DNA from: Eurosta solidaginis
Lineage: Eukaryota > Arthropoda > Insecta > Diptera > Tephritidae
Length of the DNA: 64,000 bases
NCBI RefSeq assembly: GCF_040869045.1
Contig: NW_027136911.1
Location: forward strand, 558,001-622,000
Reading direction: 5' to 3'
In this document: positions 1-14,600 of the stretch, in pieces
Layout of the letters: every line of letters begins with the position of its first letter
Numbering within the stretch: position 1 is the first letter of the stretch
The notes under the pieces: generated by a model
What the model saw: only the letters and a program-made list of their open reading frames with translations
The model's database searches: none
Told to the model about the DNA's origin: nothing
Position numbers and translations under genes: made by a program

Positions 1-3000
1 AGTCGGTTAACCCCATTCACTTTGACGTAGAAATTGAACTGTTAACGATAGAACCTTGGATCAGCTCGTGGATTAATATACACTTAAAAACCTATCATCT
101 GCAAAAACAAAATCGATTCTATTTTGCTTGATTCAATAGATATGGACACTTATCCCTTTTAGTCGGTTAACCCCATCCACTTTGACGTAGAAATTGAACC
201 GTTAACGATAGAACCTTGTATTAGCTTGTGGATTAATATACACATAAAAACCTATCATCTTCAAAAAAAAATCGATTCTATCTTGCTTGGTTCAATAGAT
301 ATGAACACTTAGCCCTTTTAGTCGGTTAACCCCACCCAATTTGACGTAGAAATTGAACCGTTAATGATAGAACATTGGATCAGCTTGTCGATTAATGTAC
401 ACATAAAAACCTACCATCTGCAAAAATAAAATCGATTCTGTCTTGCTTGGTTCAATAGATATGGACACTTATCCCTTTTAGTCGGTTAACCCCACCCAGT
501 ATGACATAGAAATCGAACCGCTAGCGATAGAACCTTGGATCAGCCTGTGGATTAATATACACATAAAAACCTACCATCTGCAAAAATAAATTCGATTCTA
601 CCTTGCTTGGTTCAATAGATATGGACACTTATCTCTTTTAGTCAGTTAACCCCACCCAGTATGACGCAGAAATTGAACCGTTAGCGATAGAATCTTGGAT
701 CAGCCTGTGAATTAATATACACATAAAAACCTACCATCTGCAAAAGTAAATTCGATTCTATCTTGCTTGGTTCAATAGATATGTATACTTATCCCTTTTA
801 GTCGGTTAACCCCACCCACTATAACGTAGAAATTGAACCGTTAACGATAGAAACTTAGGTCAGCTTGTGGATTAATATACACATAAAAACCTACCATCTT
901 GTGGATTGATGTACACATAAAAACCTATCATCTGCATAAACAAAATCGATTCTATCTTGCTTGGTTCAATAGATATGGATACTTAGCCCTTTTAGTCGGT
1001 TAACCCCACCCACTTTGACGTAGAAATTGAACCGTTAATGATAGAACCTTGGATAAGCTTGTCGATTAATGTACACATAAAAACCTACCATCTGCAAAAA
1101 TAAAATCGATTCTGTCTTGCTTGGTTCAATAGATATGGACACTTATCCCTTTTAGTCGGTTAACCCCACCCAGTATGACGTAGAAATCGAACCGCTAGCG
1201 ATAGAACCTTGGATCAGCCTGTGGATTAATATACACATAAAAACCTACCATCTGCAAAAATAAATTCGATTCTACCTTGCTTGGTTCAATAGATATGGAC
1301 ACTTATCTCTTTTAGTCAGTTAACCCCACCCAGTATGACGTAGAAATTGAACCGTTAGCGATAGAATCTTGGATCAGCCTGTGAATTAATATACACATAA
1401 AAACCTACCATCGGCAAAAATAAATTCGATTCTATCTTGCTTGGTTCAATAGATATGTATACTTATCCCTTTTAGTCGGTTAACCCCACCCACTATAACG
1501 TAGAAATTGAACCGTTAACGATAAAAACTTAGGTCAGCTTGTGGATTAATATACACATAAAAGACTACCATCTGCAAAAATAAAATCTATTCTATCTTGC
1601 TTGGTTCAATAGATATGGACACTTATCCCTTTTAGTCGGTTAACCCCACCCAGTATGACGTAGAAATTGAACCGTTAGCGATAGAACCTTGCATAACCTT
1701 GTGGATTAATACACACATAAAAACCTATAATCTGCAAAAACAAAATAGATTCTATCTTGCTTGGTTCAATAGATATGGACACTTATCCCTTTTAGTCGGT
1801 TAACCCCACCCACTTTGACGTAGAAATTGAACCGTTAGCGATAGAACCTTAGATCAGCTTGTGGATTAATATACACATAAAAACCTACCATCTGCAAAAA
1901 TAAAATCGATTCTATCTTGCTTGGTTCAATAGATATGGACACTTATCCCTTTTAGTCGGTTAACCCCACCCAGTATGACGTAGAAATCGAACCGTTAGCG
2001 ATAGAACCTTGGATCAGCCTGTGGATTAATATACACATAAAAACCTACCATCTGCAACAATAAATTCGATTCTATCTTGCTTGGTTCAAGAGATACGTAT
2101 ACTTATCCCTTTTAGTCGGTTAACCCCACCCACTTTGACGTAGAAATTTAACCGTTAACGATAGAACCTTGGATCAGCTTGTGGATTAATACACACACAA
2201 AAACCTACCATCTGCAAAAATAAAATCGATTCTGTCTTGTTTGGTTCAATAGATATGGACACTTATCCCTTTTAGTCGGTTAACCCCACCCAGTATGACG
2301 TAGAAATCGAACCGTTAGCGATATAACCTTGGATCAGCCTGTGAATTAATATACACATAAAAGCCTACCATCTGCAAAAATAAATTCGATTCTATCTTGC
2401 TTGGTTCAATAGATATGTATACTTATCCCTTTTAGTCGGTTAACCCCACCCACTATAACGTAGAAATTGAACCGTTAACGATAGAAACTTAGGTCAGCTT
2501 GTGGATTAATGTACACATAAAAGACTACCATCTGCAAAAATAAAATCTATTCTATCTTGCTTGGTTCAATAGATATGGACACTTATCCCTTTTAGTCGGT
2601 TAACCCCACCCACTTTGACGTAGAAATTGAACCGTTAACGATAGAACCTTGGATCAGCCTGTGGATTAATACAGACATAAAAACCTACCATCTGCAACAA
2701 TAAAATCGATTCTATCTTGCTTGGTTCAATAGATATGGACACTTATCCCTTTTAGTCTGTTAACCCCACCCAGTATGACGGAGAAATTGAACCGTTAACG
2801 ATTGAACCTTGGATCAGATTGTGGAATAATGTACACATAAAAACCTATCATCTGCAAAAACAAAATCGATTCTATCTTGCTTGGTTCAATAGATATAGAT
2901 ACTTATCCCTTTTAGTCCGTTAACCCAACCCACTATAACGTAGAAATTGAACCGTTAACGATAGAATCTTAGATGAGCTTGTGGATTAATATACACATAA

Positions 3001-3380
3001 AAACCTACCATCTGCAAAAATAAAATCGATTCTGTCTTGCCTGGTTCAATAGATATGGATACTTATCCCTTTTAGTCGGTTAACCCCACCCACTTTGACG
3101 TAGAAATTGAACCGTTAACGATAGAACCTTGGGTCAGCTTGTGGATTAATATACACATAAAAACCTACCATCTGCAAAAATAAAATCGATTCTATTTTGC
3201 TTGGTCCAATAGATATGTATACTTATCCTTTTTAGTCGGTTAACCCCACCCAATATAACGTAGAAATTAAACCGTTAACGATAGAATCTTAGGTCAGCTT
3301 GTGGATTAATATACACATGAAACCTACCATCTGCAAAAATAAAATCGATTCTATCTTGCTTGGTTCAATAGATATGGACA
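1..3380 (+). repeat. Left-edge HOR block (about 674- and 960-bp periods)
   Basis: Variant markers repeat at fixed distances. The GTCGATTAAT variant occurs at 387 and 1061, and ATGTATACTT at 781 and 1455, so both are 674 bp apart. AAGACTACCATCTG at 1561 and 2521 is 960 bp apart, which is six monomers. Full monomers dominate and 46-bp units are absent here, unlike the rest of the array. The monomer at 845-960 contains an extra partial copy of the CTTGTGGATT to ACCTA part, which makes the 674-bp period longer than four monomers. Part of this block (2230-3360) is paralogous to 7700-8820 at an offset of 5464. Confidence 0.75.
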
Positions 3381-5100
3381 CTTATCCCTTTTAGTCGGTT
3401 AACCCCACCCAGTATGACGTAGAAATCGAACCGTTAGCGATAGAACCTTGGATCAGCCTGTGGATTAATATACACATAAAAACCTACCATCTGCAAAAAT
3501 AAATTCGATTCTACCTTGCTTGGTTCAATAGATATGGACACTTATCTCTTTTAGTCAGTTAACCCCACCCAGTATGACGTAGAAATTGAACCGTTAGCGA
3601 TAGAATCTGGGATCAGCTTGTGGATTAATATACACATAAAAACCTACCATCTGCAAAAATAAAATCGATTCTGTCTTGCCTGGTTCAATAGATATGGACA
3701 CTTATCCCTTTTAGTCGGTTAACCCCAACCACTATAACGTAGAAATTGAACCGTTAACGATAGAACCTTAGATCGGCTTGTGGATCAATATACACATAAA
3801 AACCTATCATCTCCAAAAACAAAATCGATTCTATCTTGCTTGGTTCAATAGATATGAACACTTATCCCTTTTAGTCGGTTAACCCCACCCACAATAGATA
3901 TGGACACTTATCCCTTTTAGTCGGTTAACCCCATCCACTTTGACGTAGAAATTGAACCGTTAACGATAGAACCTTGTATCAGCTTTTGAATTAATATACA
4001 CATAAAAACCTATCATCTGCAAAAATAAAATCGATTCTATCTTGCTTGGTTCAATAGATATAGATACTTATCCCTTTTAGTCGGTTAACCCAACCCATTA
4101 TAACGTAGAAATTGAACCGTTAACGATAGAACCTTAGATCGGCTTGTGGATCAATATACACATAAAAACCTATCATCTCCAAAAACAAAATCGATTCTAT
4201 CTTGCTTGGTTCAATAGATATGGACACTTATCCCTTTTAGTCGGTTAACCCCACCCACAATAGATATGGACACTTATCCCTTTTAGTCGGTAAACCCCAC
4301 CCAGTATGACGTAGAAATCGAACCGTTAGCGATAGAACCTTGGATAAGCCTGTGGATTAATATACACATAAAAACCTACCATCTGCAAAAATAAATTCGA
4401 TTCTACCTTGCTTGGTTCAATAGATATGGACACTTATCTCTTTTAGTCAGTTAACCCCACCCAGTATGACGTAGAAATTGAACCGTTAGCGATAGAATCT
4501 GGGATCAGCTTGTGGATTAATATACACATAAAAACCTACCATCTGCAAAAATAAAATCGATTCTATCTTGCTTGGTTCAATAGATATGGACACTTATCCC
4601 TTTTAGTCGGTTAACCCCACCCAGTATGACGTAGAAATCGAACCGTTAGCGATAGAACCTTGGATAAGCCTGTGGATTAATATACACATAAAAATCTACC
4701 ATCTGCAAAAATAAATTCGATTCTACCTTGCTTGGTTCAATAGATATGGACACTTATCTCTTTTAGTCAGTTAACCCCACCCAGTATGACGTAGAAATTG
4801 AACCGTTAGCGATAGAATCTGGGATCAGCTTGTGGATTAATATACACATAAAAACCTACCATATGCAAAAATAAAATCGATTCTGTCTTGCCTGGTTCAA
4901 TAGATATGGACACTTATCCCTTTTAGTCGGTTAACCCCAACCACTATAACGTAGAAATTGAACCGTTAACGATAGAACCTTAGATCGGCTTGTGGATCAA
5001 TATACACATAAAAACCTATCATCTCCAAAAACAAAATCGATTCTATCTTGCTTGGTTCAATAGATATGGACACTTATCCCTTTTAGTCGGTTAACCCCAC
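3381..5100 (+). repeat. Mixed satellite with 320-bp local duplication
   Basis: Full monomers of the CAGTATGACG and CACTATAACG types mix with the first 46-bp units (about 3893, 4251, 5100). The marker GGGATCAGCTTG occurs at 3609, 4501 and 4821. The last two are 320 bp apart, a two-monomer duplication. The 46-bp unit near 4255 is unusual in being followed by a CAGTATGACG-type monomer that begins CGGTAAACCCC, which breaks the first palindrome. Confidence 0.65.
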
Positions 5101-7584
5101 CCACAATAGATATTGACACTTATCCCTTTTAGTCGGTTAACCCCATCCACTTTGACGTAGAAATTGAACCGTTAACGATAGAACCTTGTGTCAGCTTTTG
5201 AATTAATATACACATAAAAACCTATCATCTGCAAAAACAAAATCGATTCTATCTTGCTTAGTTCAATAGATATGGACACTTATCTCTTTTAGTCGGTTAA
5301 CCCGACCCAGTATGACGTAGAAATTGAACCGTTAGCGATAGAACCTTGGATCAGCTTGTGAATTAATATACACATAAAAACCTACCATCTGCAAAAATAA
5401 ATTCGATTCTAACTTGCTTGGTTCAATAGATATGGACACTTATCCCTTTTAGTCGGTTAGCCCCACCCATAATAGATATGGGCACTTATCCCTTTTAGTC
5501 GGTTAATCCCATCCACTTTGACTTAGAAATTGAACCGTTAACGATAGAACCTTGTATTAGCTTCTGAATTAATATACACATAAAACCTATCATCTGCAAA
5601 AATAAAATCGATTCTGTCTTGCTTGGTTCAATAGATATGGACACTTATGCCTTTTAGTCGGTTAACCCCACCCACAATAGATATGGACACTTATCCCTTT
5701 TAGTCGGATAACCCCATCCACTTTGACGTAGAAATTGGACCGTTAACGATAGAACCTTGTATCAGCTTTTGAATTAATTTACACATAAAAACCTATCATC
5801 TGCAAAAACAAAATCGATTCTATCTTGCTTGGTTCAATAGATATGGACACTTATCCCTTTTAGTCGGTTAACCCTACCCACTTTGACGTAGAAATTGAAC
5901 CGTTAACGATAGAACCATGGATCAGCCTGTGGATTAATATACACATAAAAACCTATCATCTCCAAAAACAAAATCGATTCTATCTTGCTTGGTTCAATAG
6001 ATGTGGACACTTATCCCTTTTAGTCGGTTAACCCCACCCACAATAGATATGGACACTTATCCCTTTTAGTCGGTTAACCCCATCCACTTTGACGTAGAAA
6101 TTGAACCGTGAACGATAGAACCTTGTATCAGCTTTTGAATAAATATACATATAAAAACCTATCATCTGCAAAAACAAAATCGAAACTATCTTGCTTGGTT
6201 CAATAGATATGGACACTTATCCCTTTTAGTCGGTTAACCCGACCCAGTATGACGTAGAAATTGAACCGTTAGCGATAGAACCTTGGATCAGCTTGTGAAT
6301 TAGTATACACATAAAAACCTACCATCTTCAAAAATAAATTCGATTCTATCTTCCTTGGTTCAATAGATATGGACACTTATCCCTTTTAGTCGGTTAGCCC
6401 CACCCATAATAGATATGGGCACTTATCCCTTTTAGTCGGTTAATCCCATCCACTTTGACTTAGAAATTGAACCGTTAACGATAGAACCGTGTATCAGCTT
6501 TTGAATTAATATACACATAAAAACCTATCATGTGCAAAAATAAAATCGATTCTGTCTTGCTTCTTTCAATAGATATGGACACTTATCCCTTTTAGTCGGT
6601 TAACCCCACCCACAATAGATATGGACACTTATCCCTTTTAGTCTGATAACCCCATCCACTTTGACGTAGAAATTGGACCGTTAACGATAGAACCTTGTAT
6701 CAGCTTCTGAATTAATATACACATAAAAAACTATCATCTGCAAAAACAAAATCGATTCTATCTTGCTTGGTTCAATAGATATGGACACTTATCCCTTTTA
6801 GTCGGTTAACCCTACCCACTTTGACGTAGAAATTTAACCGTTAACGATAGAACCATGGATCAGCCTGTGGATTAATATACACATAAAAACCTATCATCTG
6901 CAAAAACAAAATCGATTCTGTCTTGCTTGGTTCAATAGATATGGACACTTATCCCTTTTAGTCGGTTAATCCCACCCACAATAGATATGGACACTTATCC
7001 CTTTTAGTCGGATAACCCCATCCACTTTGGCGTAGAAATTGAACCGTTAACGATAGAACCTTGTATCAGCTTTTGAATTAATATACACATAAAAACCTAT
7101 CATCTGCAAAAACAAAATCGATTCTATCTTGCTTGGTTCAATAGATATGGACACTTATCCCTTTTAGTCGGTTAACCCTACCCACTTTGACGTAGAAATT
7201 GAACCGTTAGCGATAGAACCTTGGATCAGCTTGTGAATTAATATACACATAAAGACCTACCATCTGCAAAAATAAATTCGATTCTATCTTGCTTGGTTCA
7301 ATAGATATGGACACTTATCCCTTTTAGTCGGTTAGCCCCACCCACAATAGATATGGGCGCTTATCCCTTTTAGTCGGTTAATCCCATCCACTTTGACGTA
7401 GAAATTGAGCCGTTAACGATAGAACCTTGTATCAGCTTATGAATTAATATACACATAAAAACCTATCATCTGCAAAAATAAAATCGATTCTGTCTTGCTT
7501 GGTTCAATAGATATGGAAGCTTATCCCTTCTAGTCGGTTAACCCCACCCACAATAGATATGGACACTTATCCCTTTTAGTCGGA
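5100..7584 (+). repeat. 937-bp HOR block
   Basis: The marker GGCACTTATC (or GGCGCTTATC) with GGTTAATCCC occurs at 5481, 6418 and 7356, spacing 937 and 938 bp. This equals five 160-bp monomers plus three 46-bp monomers within one base. The copies share GACTTAGAAATTG and TTTTGAATTAAT variants, and the third copy has diverged at GACGTAG. The block ends where the long 4.11-kb duplication starts. Confidence 0.72.
6044..6089 (+). repeat. Representative 46-bp short monomer
   Basis: A short monomer made of monomer positions 1-20 joined directly to 135-160, so 114 bp (positions 21-134) are missing. The join reads CCCAC/AATAGATAT and leaves a 1-base (C) overlap between the two parents. The unit recurs dozens of times in the window, for example near 3893, 5100, 10407, 16662, 18123, 36117, 55063 and 60254. 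It is mostly followed by a full monomer of the CCATCCACTTTGACG type, giving a composite of about 206 bp. A derived version reads CCCAAAATAGAT (30768, 47507, 53491, 58685, 62825). The coordinates of this example are approximate in phase. Confidence 0.88.
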
Positions 7585-10500
7585 TAACCCCATCCACTTT
7601 GACGTAGAAATTGAACCGTTAACGATAGAACCTTGTATCAGCTTTTGAATTAATGTACACATAAAAACCTATCATCTGCAAAAACAAAATCGATTCTATC
7701 TTGCTTGGTTCAATAGATATGGACACTTATCCCTTTTAGTCGGTTAACCCCACCCAGTATGACGTAGAAATCGAACCGTTAGCGATATAACCTTGGATCA
7801 GCCTGTGAATTAATATACACATAAAAACCTACCATCTGCAAAAATAAATTCGATTCTATCTTGCTTGTTTCAATAGATATGTATACTTATCCCTTTTAGT
7901 CGGTTAACCCCACCCACTATAACGTAGAAATTGAACCGTTAACGATAGAAACTTAGGTCAGCTTGTGGATTAATATACACATAAAAGACTACCATCTGCA
8001 AAAATAAAATCTATTCTATCTTGCTTGGTTCAATAGATATGGACACTTATCCCTTTTAGTCGGTTAACCCCACCCACTTTGACGTAGAAATTGAACCGTT
8101 AACGATAGAACCTTGGCTCAGCTTGTGGATTAATACAGACATAAAAACCTACCATCTGCAAAAATAAAATCGATTCTATCTTGCTTGGTTCAATAGATAT
8201 GGACACTTATCCCTTTTAGTCTGTTAACCCCACCCAGTATGACGGAGAAATTGAACCGTTAACGATTGAACCTTGGATCAGATTGTGGATTAATGTACAC
8301 ATAAAAACCTATCATCTGCAAAAACAAAATCGATACTATCTTGCTTGGTTCAATAGATATGGATACTTATCCCTTTTAGTCGGTTAACCCCACCCACTAT
8401 AACGTAGAAATTGAACCGTTAACGATAGAATCTTAGATGAGCTTGCGGATTAATATACACATAAAAACCTACCATCTGCAGAAATAAAATCGATTCTGTC
8501 TTGCCTGGTTCAATAGATATGGACACTTATCCCTTTTAGTCCGTTAACCCCACCCACTTTGACGTAGAAATTGAACCGTTAACGATAGAACCTTGGGTCA
8601 GCTTGTGGATTAATATACACATAAAAACCTACACTCTGCAAAAATAAAATCGATTCTATTTTGCTTGGTTCAATAGATATGTATACTTATCCTTTTTAGT
8701 CGGTTAACCCCACCCACTATAAAGTAGAAATTGAACCGTTAACGATAGAATCTTATGTCAGCTTGTGGATTAATATACACATAAAACCTACCATCTGCAA
8801 AAATAAAATCGATTCTATCTTACTTGGTTCAATAGATATGGACACTTATCCCTTTTAGTCGTTTAACCCCCACCCAGTATGACGTAGAAATTGAAACGTT
8901 AGCGATAGAACCTTAGATCAGCTTGTGGATTGATGTACACATAAAAACCTATCATCTGCATAAACAAAATCGATTCTATCTTGCTTGGTTCAATAGATAT
9001 GGATACTTATCCCTTTTAGTCGGTTAACCCCACCCACTTTGACGTAGAAATTGAACCGTTAACGATAGAACCTTGGATCAGCTTGTCGATTAATGTACAT
9101 ATAAAAACCTACCATCTGCAAAAATAAAATCGATTCTGTCTTGCTTGGTTCAATAGATATGGACACTTATCCCTTTTAGTCGGTTAACCCCACCCAGTAT
9201 GACGTAGAAATCGAACCGTTAGCGATAGAACCTTGGATCAGCCTGTGGATTAATATACACATAAAAACCTACCATCTGCAAAAATAAATTCGATTCTACC
9301 TTGCTTGGTTCAATACATATGGACACTTATCTCTTTTAGTCAGTTAACCCAACCCAGTATGACGTAGAAATTGAACCGTTAGCGATAGAATCTTGGATCA
9401 GCTTGTGGATTAATATACACATAAAAACCTACCATCTGCAAAAATAAAATCGATTCTGTCTTGCCTGGTTCAATAGATATGGACACTTATCCCTTTTAGT
9501 CGGTTAACACCAACCACTATAACGTAGAAATTGAACCGTTAACGATAGAACCTAAGATCAGCTTGTGGATCAATATACACATAAAAACCTATCATCTCCA
9601 AAAACAAAATCGATTCTATCTTGCTTGGTTCAATAGATATGGACACTTATCCCTTTTAGTCGGTTAACCCCATCCACTTTGACGTAGAAATTGAACCGTT
9701 AACGATAGAACCTTGTATCAGCTTTTGAATTAATATACACATAAAAACATAAAAACCCCATCCACTTTGACGTAGAAATTAAACCGTTAACGATAGAACC
9801 TTGTATCAGGTTGTGGATTAATATACACATAAAAACCTATCATCTTCAAAAACAAAATCGATTCTATCTTGCTTGGTTCAATAGATATGTATACTTATCC
9901 CTTTTAGTCGGTTAACCCCATCCACTTTGACGTAGAAATTGAACCGTTAACGATAGAACCTTGTATTAGCTTTTGGATTAATATACACATAAAAACCTAT
10001 CATCTGCAAAAACAAAATCGATTCTATCTTGCTTGGTTCAATAGATATGGACACTTATCCCTTTTAGTCGGTTAACCCCACTCACATTGGCGTAGAAATT
10101 GAATTGTTAACGATAGAACCTTGGATCAGCTTGTGAATTAATATACACATAAAAACCTATCATCTGCAAAAACAAAATCGATTCTATCTTGCTTGGTTCA
10201 ATAGATATGGACACTTATCCCTTTTAGTCGGTTAACCCCACTCACTTTGGCGTATAAATTGAATTGTTAACGATAGAACCTTGGATCAGCTTGTGGATTA
10301 ATATACACATAAAAACCTATCATCTGCAAAAACAAAATCGATTCTATCTTGCTTGGTTCAATAGTTATGGACACTTATCCCTTTTAGTCGGTTAACCCCA
10401 CCCACAATAGATATAGACGCTTATCCCTTTTAGTCAGTTAACCCCATCCACTTTGACGTAGAAATTGAACCGTTAACGATAGAACCTTGTATTAGCTTGT

Positions 10501-11696
10501 GGATTAATATACACATAAAAACCTATCATCTGCAAAAACAAAATCGATTCTATCTTGCTTGGTTCAATAGATATGGACACTTATCCCTTTTAGTCGGTTA
10601 ACCCCATCCACTTTGGCGTAGAAATTGAATCGTTAACGATAGAACCTTGGATCAGCTTGTGGATTAATATACACATAAAAACCTATCATTTGCAAAAACA
10701 AAATCGATTCTATCTTGCTTGGTTCAATAGATATGGACACTTATCCCTTTTAGTCGGTTAACCCCACCCACAATAGATATAGACACTTATCCCTTTTAGT
10801 CAGTTAACCCCATCCACTTTGACGTAGAAATTGAACCGTTAACGATAGAACCTTGTATTAGCTTGTGGATTAATATACACATAAAAACCTATCATCTGCA
10901 AAAACAAAATCGATTCTATCTTGCTTGGTTCAATAGATATGGACACTTATCCCTTTTAGTCGGTTAACCCAACCCACTTTGGCGTAGAAATTGAATCGTT
11001 AACGATAGAACCTTGGATCAGCTTGTGGATTAATATACACATAAAAACCTACCATCTGCAAAAATAAAATCGATTCTGTCTTGCCTGGTTCAATAGATAT
11101 GGACACTTATCCCTTTTAGTCGGTTAACCCCAACCACTCTAACGTAGAAATTGAACCGTTAAAGATAGAACCTTAGGTCAGCTTGTGGATCAATATACAC
11201 ATAAAAACCTATCATCTCCAAAAACAAAATCAATTCTATCTTGCTTGGTTCAATAGATATGGACACTTATCCCTTTTAGTCGGTTAACCCCACCCACAAT
11301 AGATATGGACACTTATCCCTTTTAGTCAGTTAACCCCATCCACTTTGACGTAGAAATTGAACCGTTAACGATAGAACCTTGTATTAGCTTGTGAATTAAT
11401 ATACACATAAAAACCTATCATCTGCAAAAACAAAATCGATTCTATCTTGCTTGGTTCAATAGATATGGACACTTATCCCTTTTAGTCGGTTAACCCCACC
11501 CACTTTGGCGTAGAAATTGAATCGTTAACGATAGAACCTTGGATCAGCTTCTGGATTAATATACACATAAAAACCTATCATTTGCAAAAACAAAATCGAT
11601 TCTATCTTGCTTGGTTCAATAGATATGGACACTTAACCCTTTTAGTCGGTTAACCCCACCCACAATAGATATGGACACTTATCCCTTTTAGTCAGT
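7585..11696 (+). repeat. 4.11-kb HOR unit, copy 1
   Basis: Near-identical to the next 4.11 kb. Paired markers are AGCGATATAA at 7781 and 11893 (4112 apart), ACAGACATAA at 8135 and 12247 (4112), and the odd ATAAAAACATAAAAACCCC join at 9741 and 13852 (4111). The one-base drift is explained by an extra C near 8868. I saw only a few other differences by eye, such as TACTTGG near 8820 versus TGCTTGG. Upstream of about 7585 the copies diverge (CGGATAACC versus CAGTTAACC). Boundaries are approximate to tens of bases. Confidence 0.85.
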
Positions 11697-14600
11697 TAAC
11701 CCCATCCACTTTGACGTAGAAATTGAACCGTTAACGATAGAACCTTGTATCAGCTTTTGAATTAATGTACACATAAAAACCTATCATCTGCAAAAACAAA
11801 ATCGATTCTATCTTGCTTGGTTCAATAGATATGGACACTTATCCCTTTTAGTCGGTTAACCCCACCCAGTATGACGTAGAAATCGAACCGTTAGCGATAT
11901 AACCTTGGATCAGCCTGTGAATTAATATACACATAAAAACCTACCATCTGCAAAAATAAATTCGATTCTATCTTGCTTGTTTCAATAGATATGTATACTT
12001 ATCCCTTTTAGTCGGTTAACCCCACCCACTATAACGTAGAAATTGAACCGTTAACGATAGAAACTTAGGTCAGCTTGTGGATTAATATACACATAAAAGA
12101 CTACCATCTGCAAAAATAAAATCTATTCTATCTTGCTTGGTTCAATAGATATGGACACTTATCCCTTTTAGTCGGTTAACCCCACCCACTTTGACGTAGA
12201 AATTGAACCGTTAACGATAGAACCTTGGCTCAGCTTGTGGATTAATACAGACATAAAAACCTACCATCTGCAAAAATAAAATCGATTCTATCTTGCTTGG
12301 TTCAATAGATATGGACACTTATCCCTTTTAGTCTGTTAACCCCACCCAGTATGACGGAGAAATTGAACCGTTAACGATTGAACCTTGGATCAGATTGTGG
12401 ATTAATGTACACATAAAAACCTATCATCTGCAAAAACAAAATCGATACTATCTTGCTTGGTTCAATAGATATGGATACTTATCCCTTTTAGTCGGTTAAC
12501 CCCACCCACTATAACGTAGAAATTGAACCGTTAACGATAGAATCTTAGATGAGCTTGCGGATTAATATACACATAAAAACCTACCATCTGCAGAAATAAA
12601 ATCGATTCTGTCTTGCCTGGTTCAATAGATATGGACACTTATCCCTTTTAGTCCGTTAACCCCACCCACTTTGACGTAGAAATTGAACCGTTAACGATAG
12701 AACCTTGGGTCAGCTTGTGGATTAATATACACATAAAAACCTACACTCTGCAAAAATAAAATCGATTCTATTTTGCTTGGTTCAATAGATATGTATACTT
12801 ATCCTTTTTAGTCGGTTAACCCCACCCACTATAAAGTAGAAATTGAACCGTTAACGATAGAATCTTATGTCAGCTTGTGGATTAATATACACATAAAACC
12901 TACCATCTGCAAAAATAAAATCGATTCTATCTTGCTTGGTTCAATAGATATGGACACTTATCCCTTTTAGTCGTTTAACCCCACCCAGTATGACGTAGAA
13001 ATTGAAACGTTAGCGATAGAACCTTAGATCAGCTTGTGGATTGATGTACACATAAAAACCTATCATCTGCATAAACAAAATCGATTCTATCTTGCTTGGT
13101 TCAATAGATATGGATACTTATCCCTTTTAGTCGGTTAACCCCACCCACTTTGACGTAGAAATTGAACCGTTAACGATAGAACCTTGGATCAGCTTGTCGA
13201 TTAATGTACATATAAAAACCTACCATCTGCAAAAATAAAATCGATTCTGTCTTGCTTGGTTCAATAGATATGGACACTTATCCCTTTTAGTCGGTTAACC
13301 CCACCCAGTATGACGTAGAAATCGAACCGTTAGCGATAGAACCTTGGATCAGCCTGTGGATTAATATACACATAAAAACCTACCATCTGCAAAAATAAAT
13401 TCGATTCTACCTTGCTTGGTTCAATACATATGGACACTTATCTCTTTTAGTCAGTTAACCCAACCCAGTATGACGTAGAAATTGAACCGTTAGCGATAGA
13501 ATCTTGGATCAGCTTGTGGATTAATATACACATAAAAACCTACCATCTGCAAAAATAAAATCGATTCTGTCTTGCCTGGTTCAATAGATATGGACACTTA
13601 TCCCTTTTAGTCGGTTAACACCAACCACTATAACGTAGAAATTGAACCGTTAACGATAGAACCTAAGATCAGCTTGTGGATCAATATACACATAAAAACC
13701 TATCATCTCCAAAAACAAAATCGATTCTATCTTGCTTGGTTCAATAGATATGGACACTTATCCCTTTTAGTCGGTTAACCCCATCCACTTTGACGTAGAA
13801 ATTGAACCGTTAACGATAGAACCTTGTATCAGCTTTTGAATTAATATACACATAAAAACATAAAAACCCCATCCACTTTGACGTAGAAATTAAACCGTTA
13901 ACGATAGAACCTTGTATCAGGTTGTGGATTAATATACACATAAAAACCTATCATCTTCAAAAACAAAATCGATTCTATCTTGCTTGGTTCAATAGATATG
14001 TATACTTATCCCTTTTAGTCGGTTAACCCCATCCACTTTGACGTAGAAATTGAACCGTTAACGATAGAACCTTGTATTAGCTTTTGGATTAATATACACA
14101 TAAAAACCTATCATCTGCAAAAACAAAATCGATTCTATCTTGCTTGGTTCAATAGATATGGACACTTATCCCTTTTAGTCGGTTAACCCCACTCACATTG
14201 GCGTAGAAATTGAATTGTTAACGATAGAACCTTGGATCAGCTTGTGAATTAATATACACATAAAAACCTATCATCTGCAAAAACAAAATCGATTCTATCT
14301 TGCTTGGTTCAATAGATATGGACACTTATCCCTTTTAGTCGGTTAACCCCACTCACTTTGGCGTATAAATTGAATTGTTAACGATAGAACCTTGGATCAG
14401 CTTGTGGATTAATATACACATAAAAACCTATCATCTGCAAAAACAAAATCGATTCTATCTTGCTTGGTTCAATAGTTATGGACACTTATCCCTTTTAGTC
14501 GGTTAACCCCACCCACAATAGATATAGACGCTTATCCCTTTTAGTCAGTTAACCCCATCCACTTTGACGTAGAAATTGAACCGTTAACGATAGAACCTTG

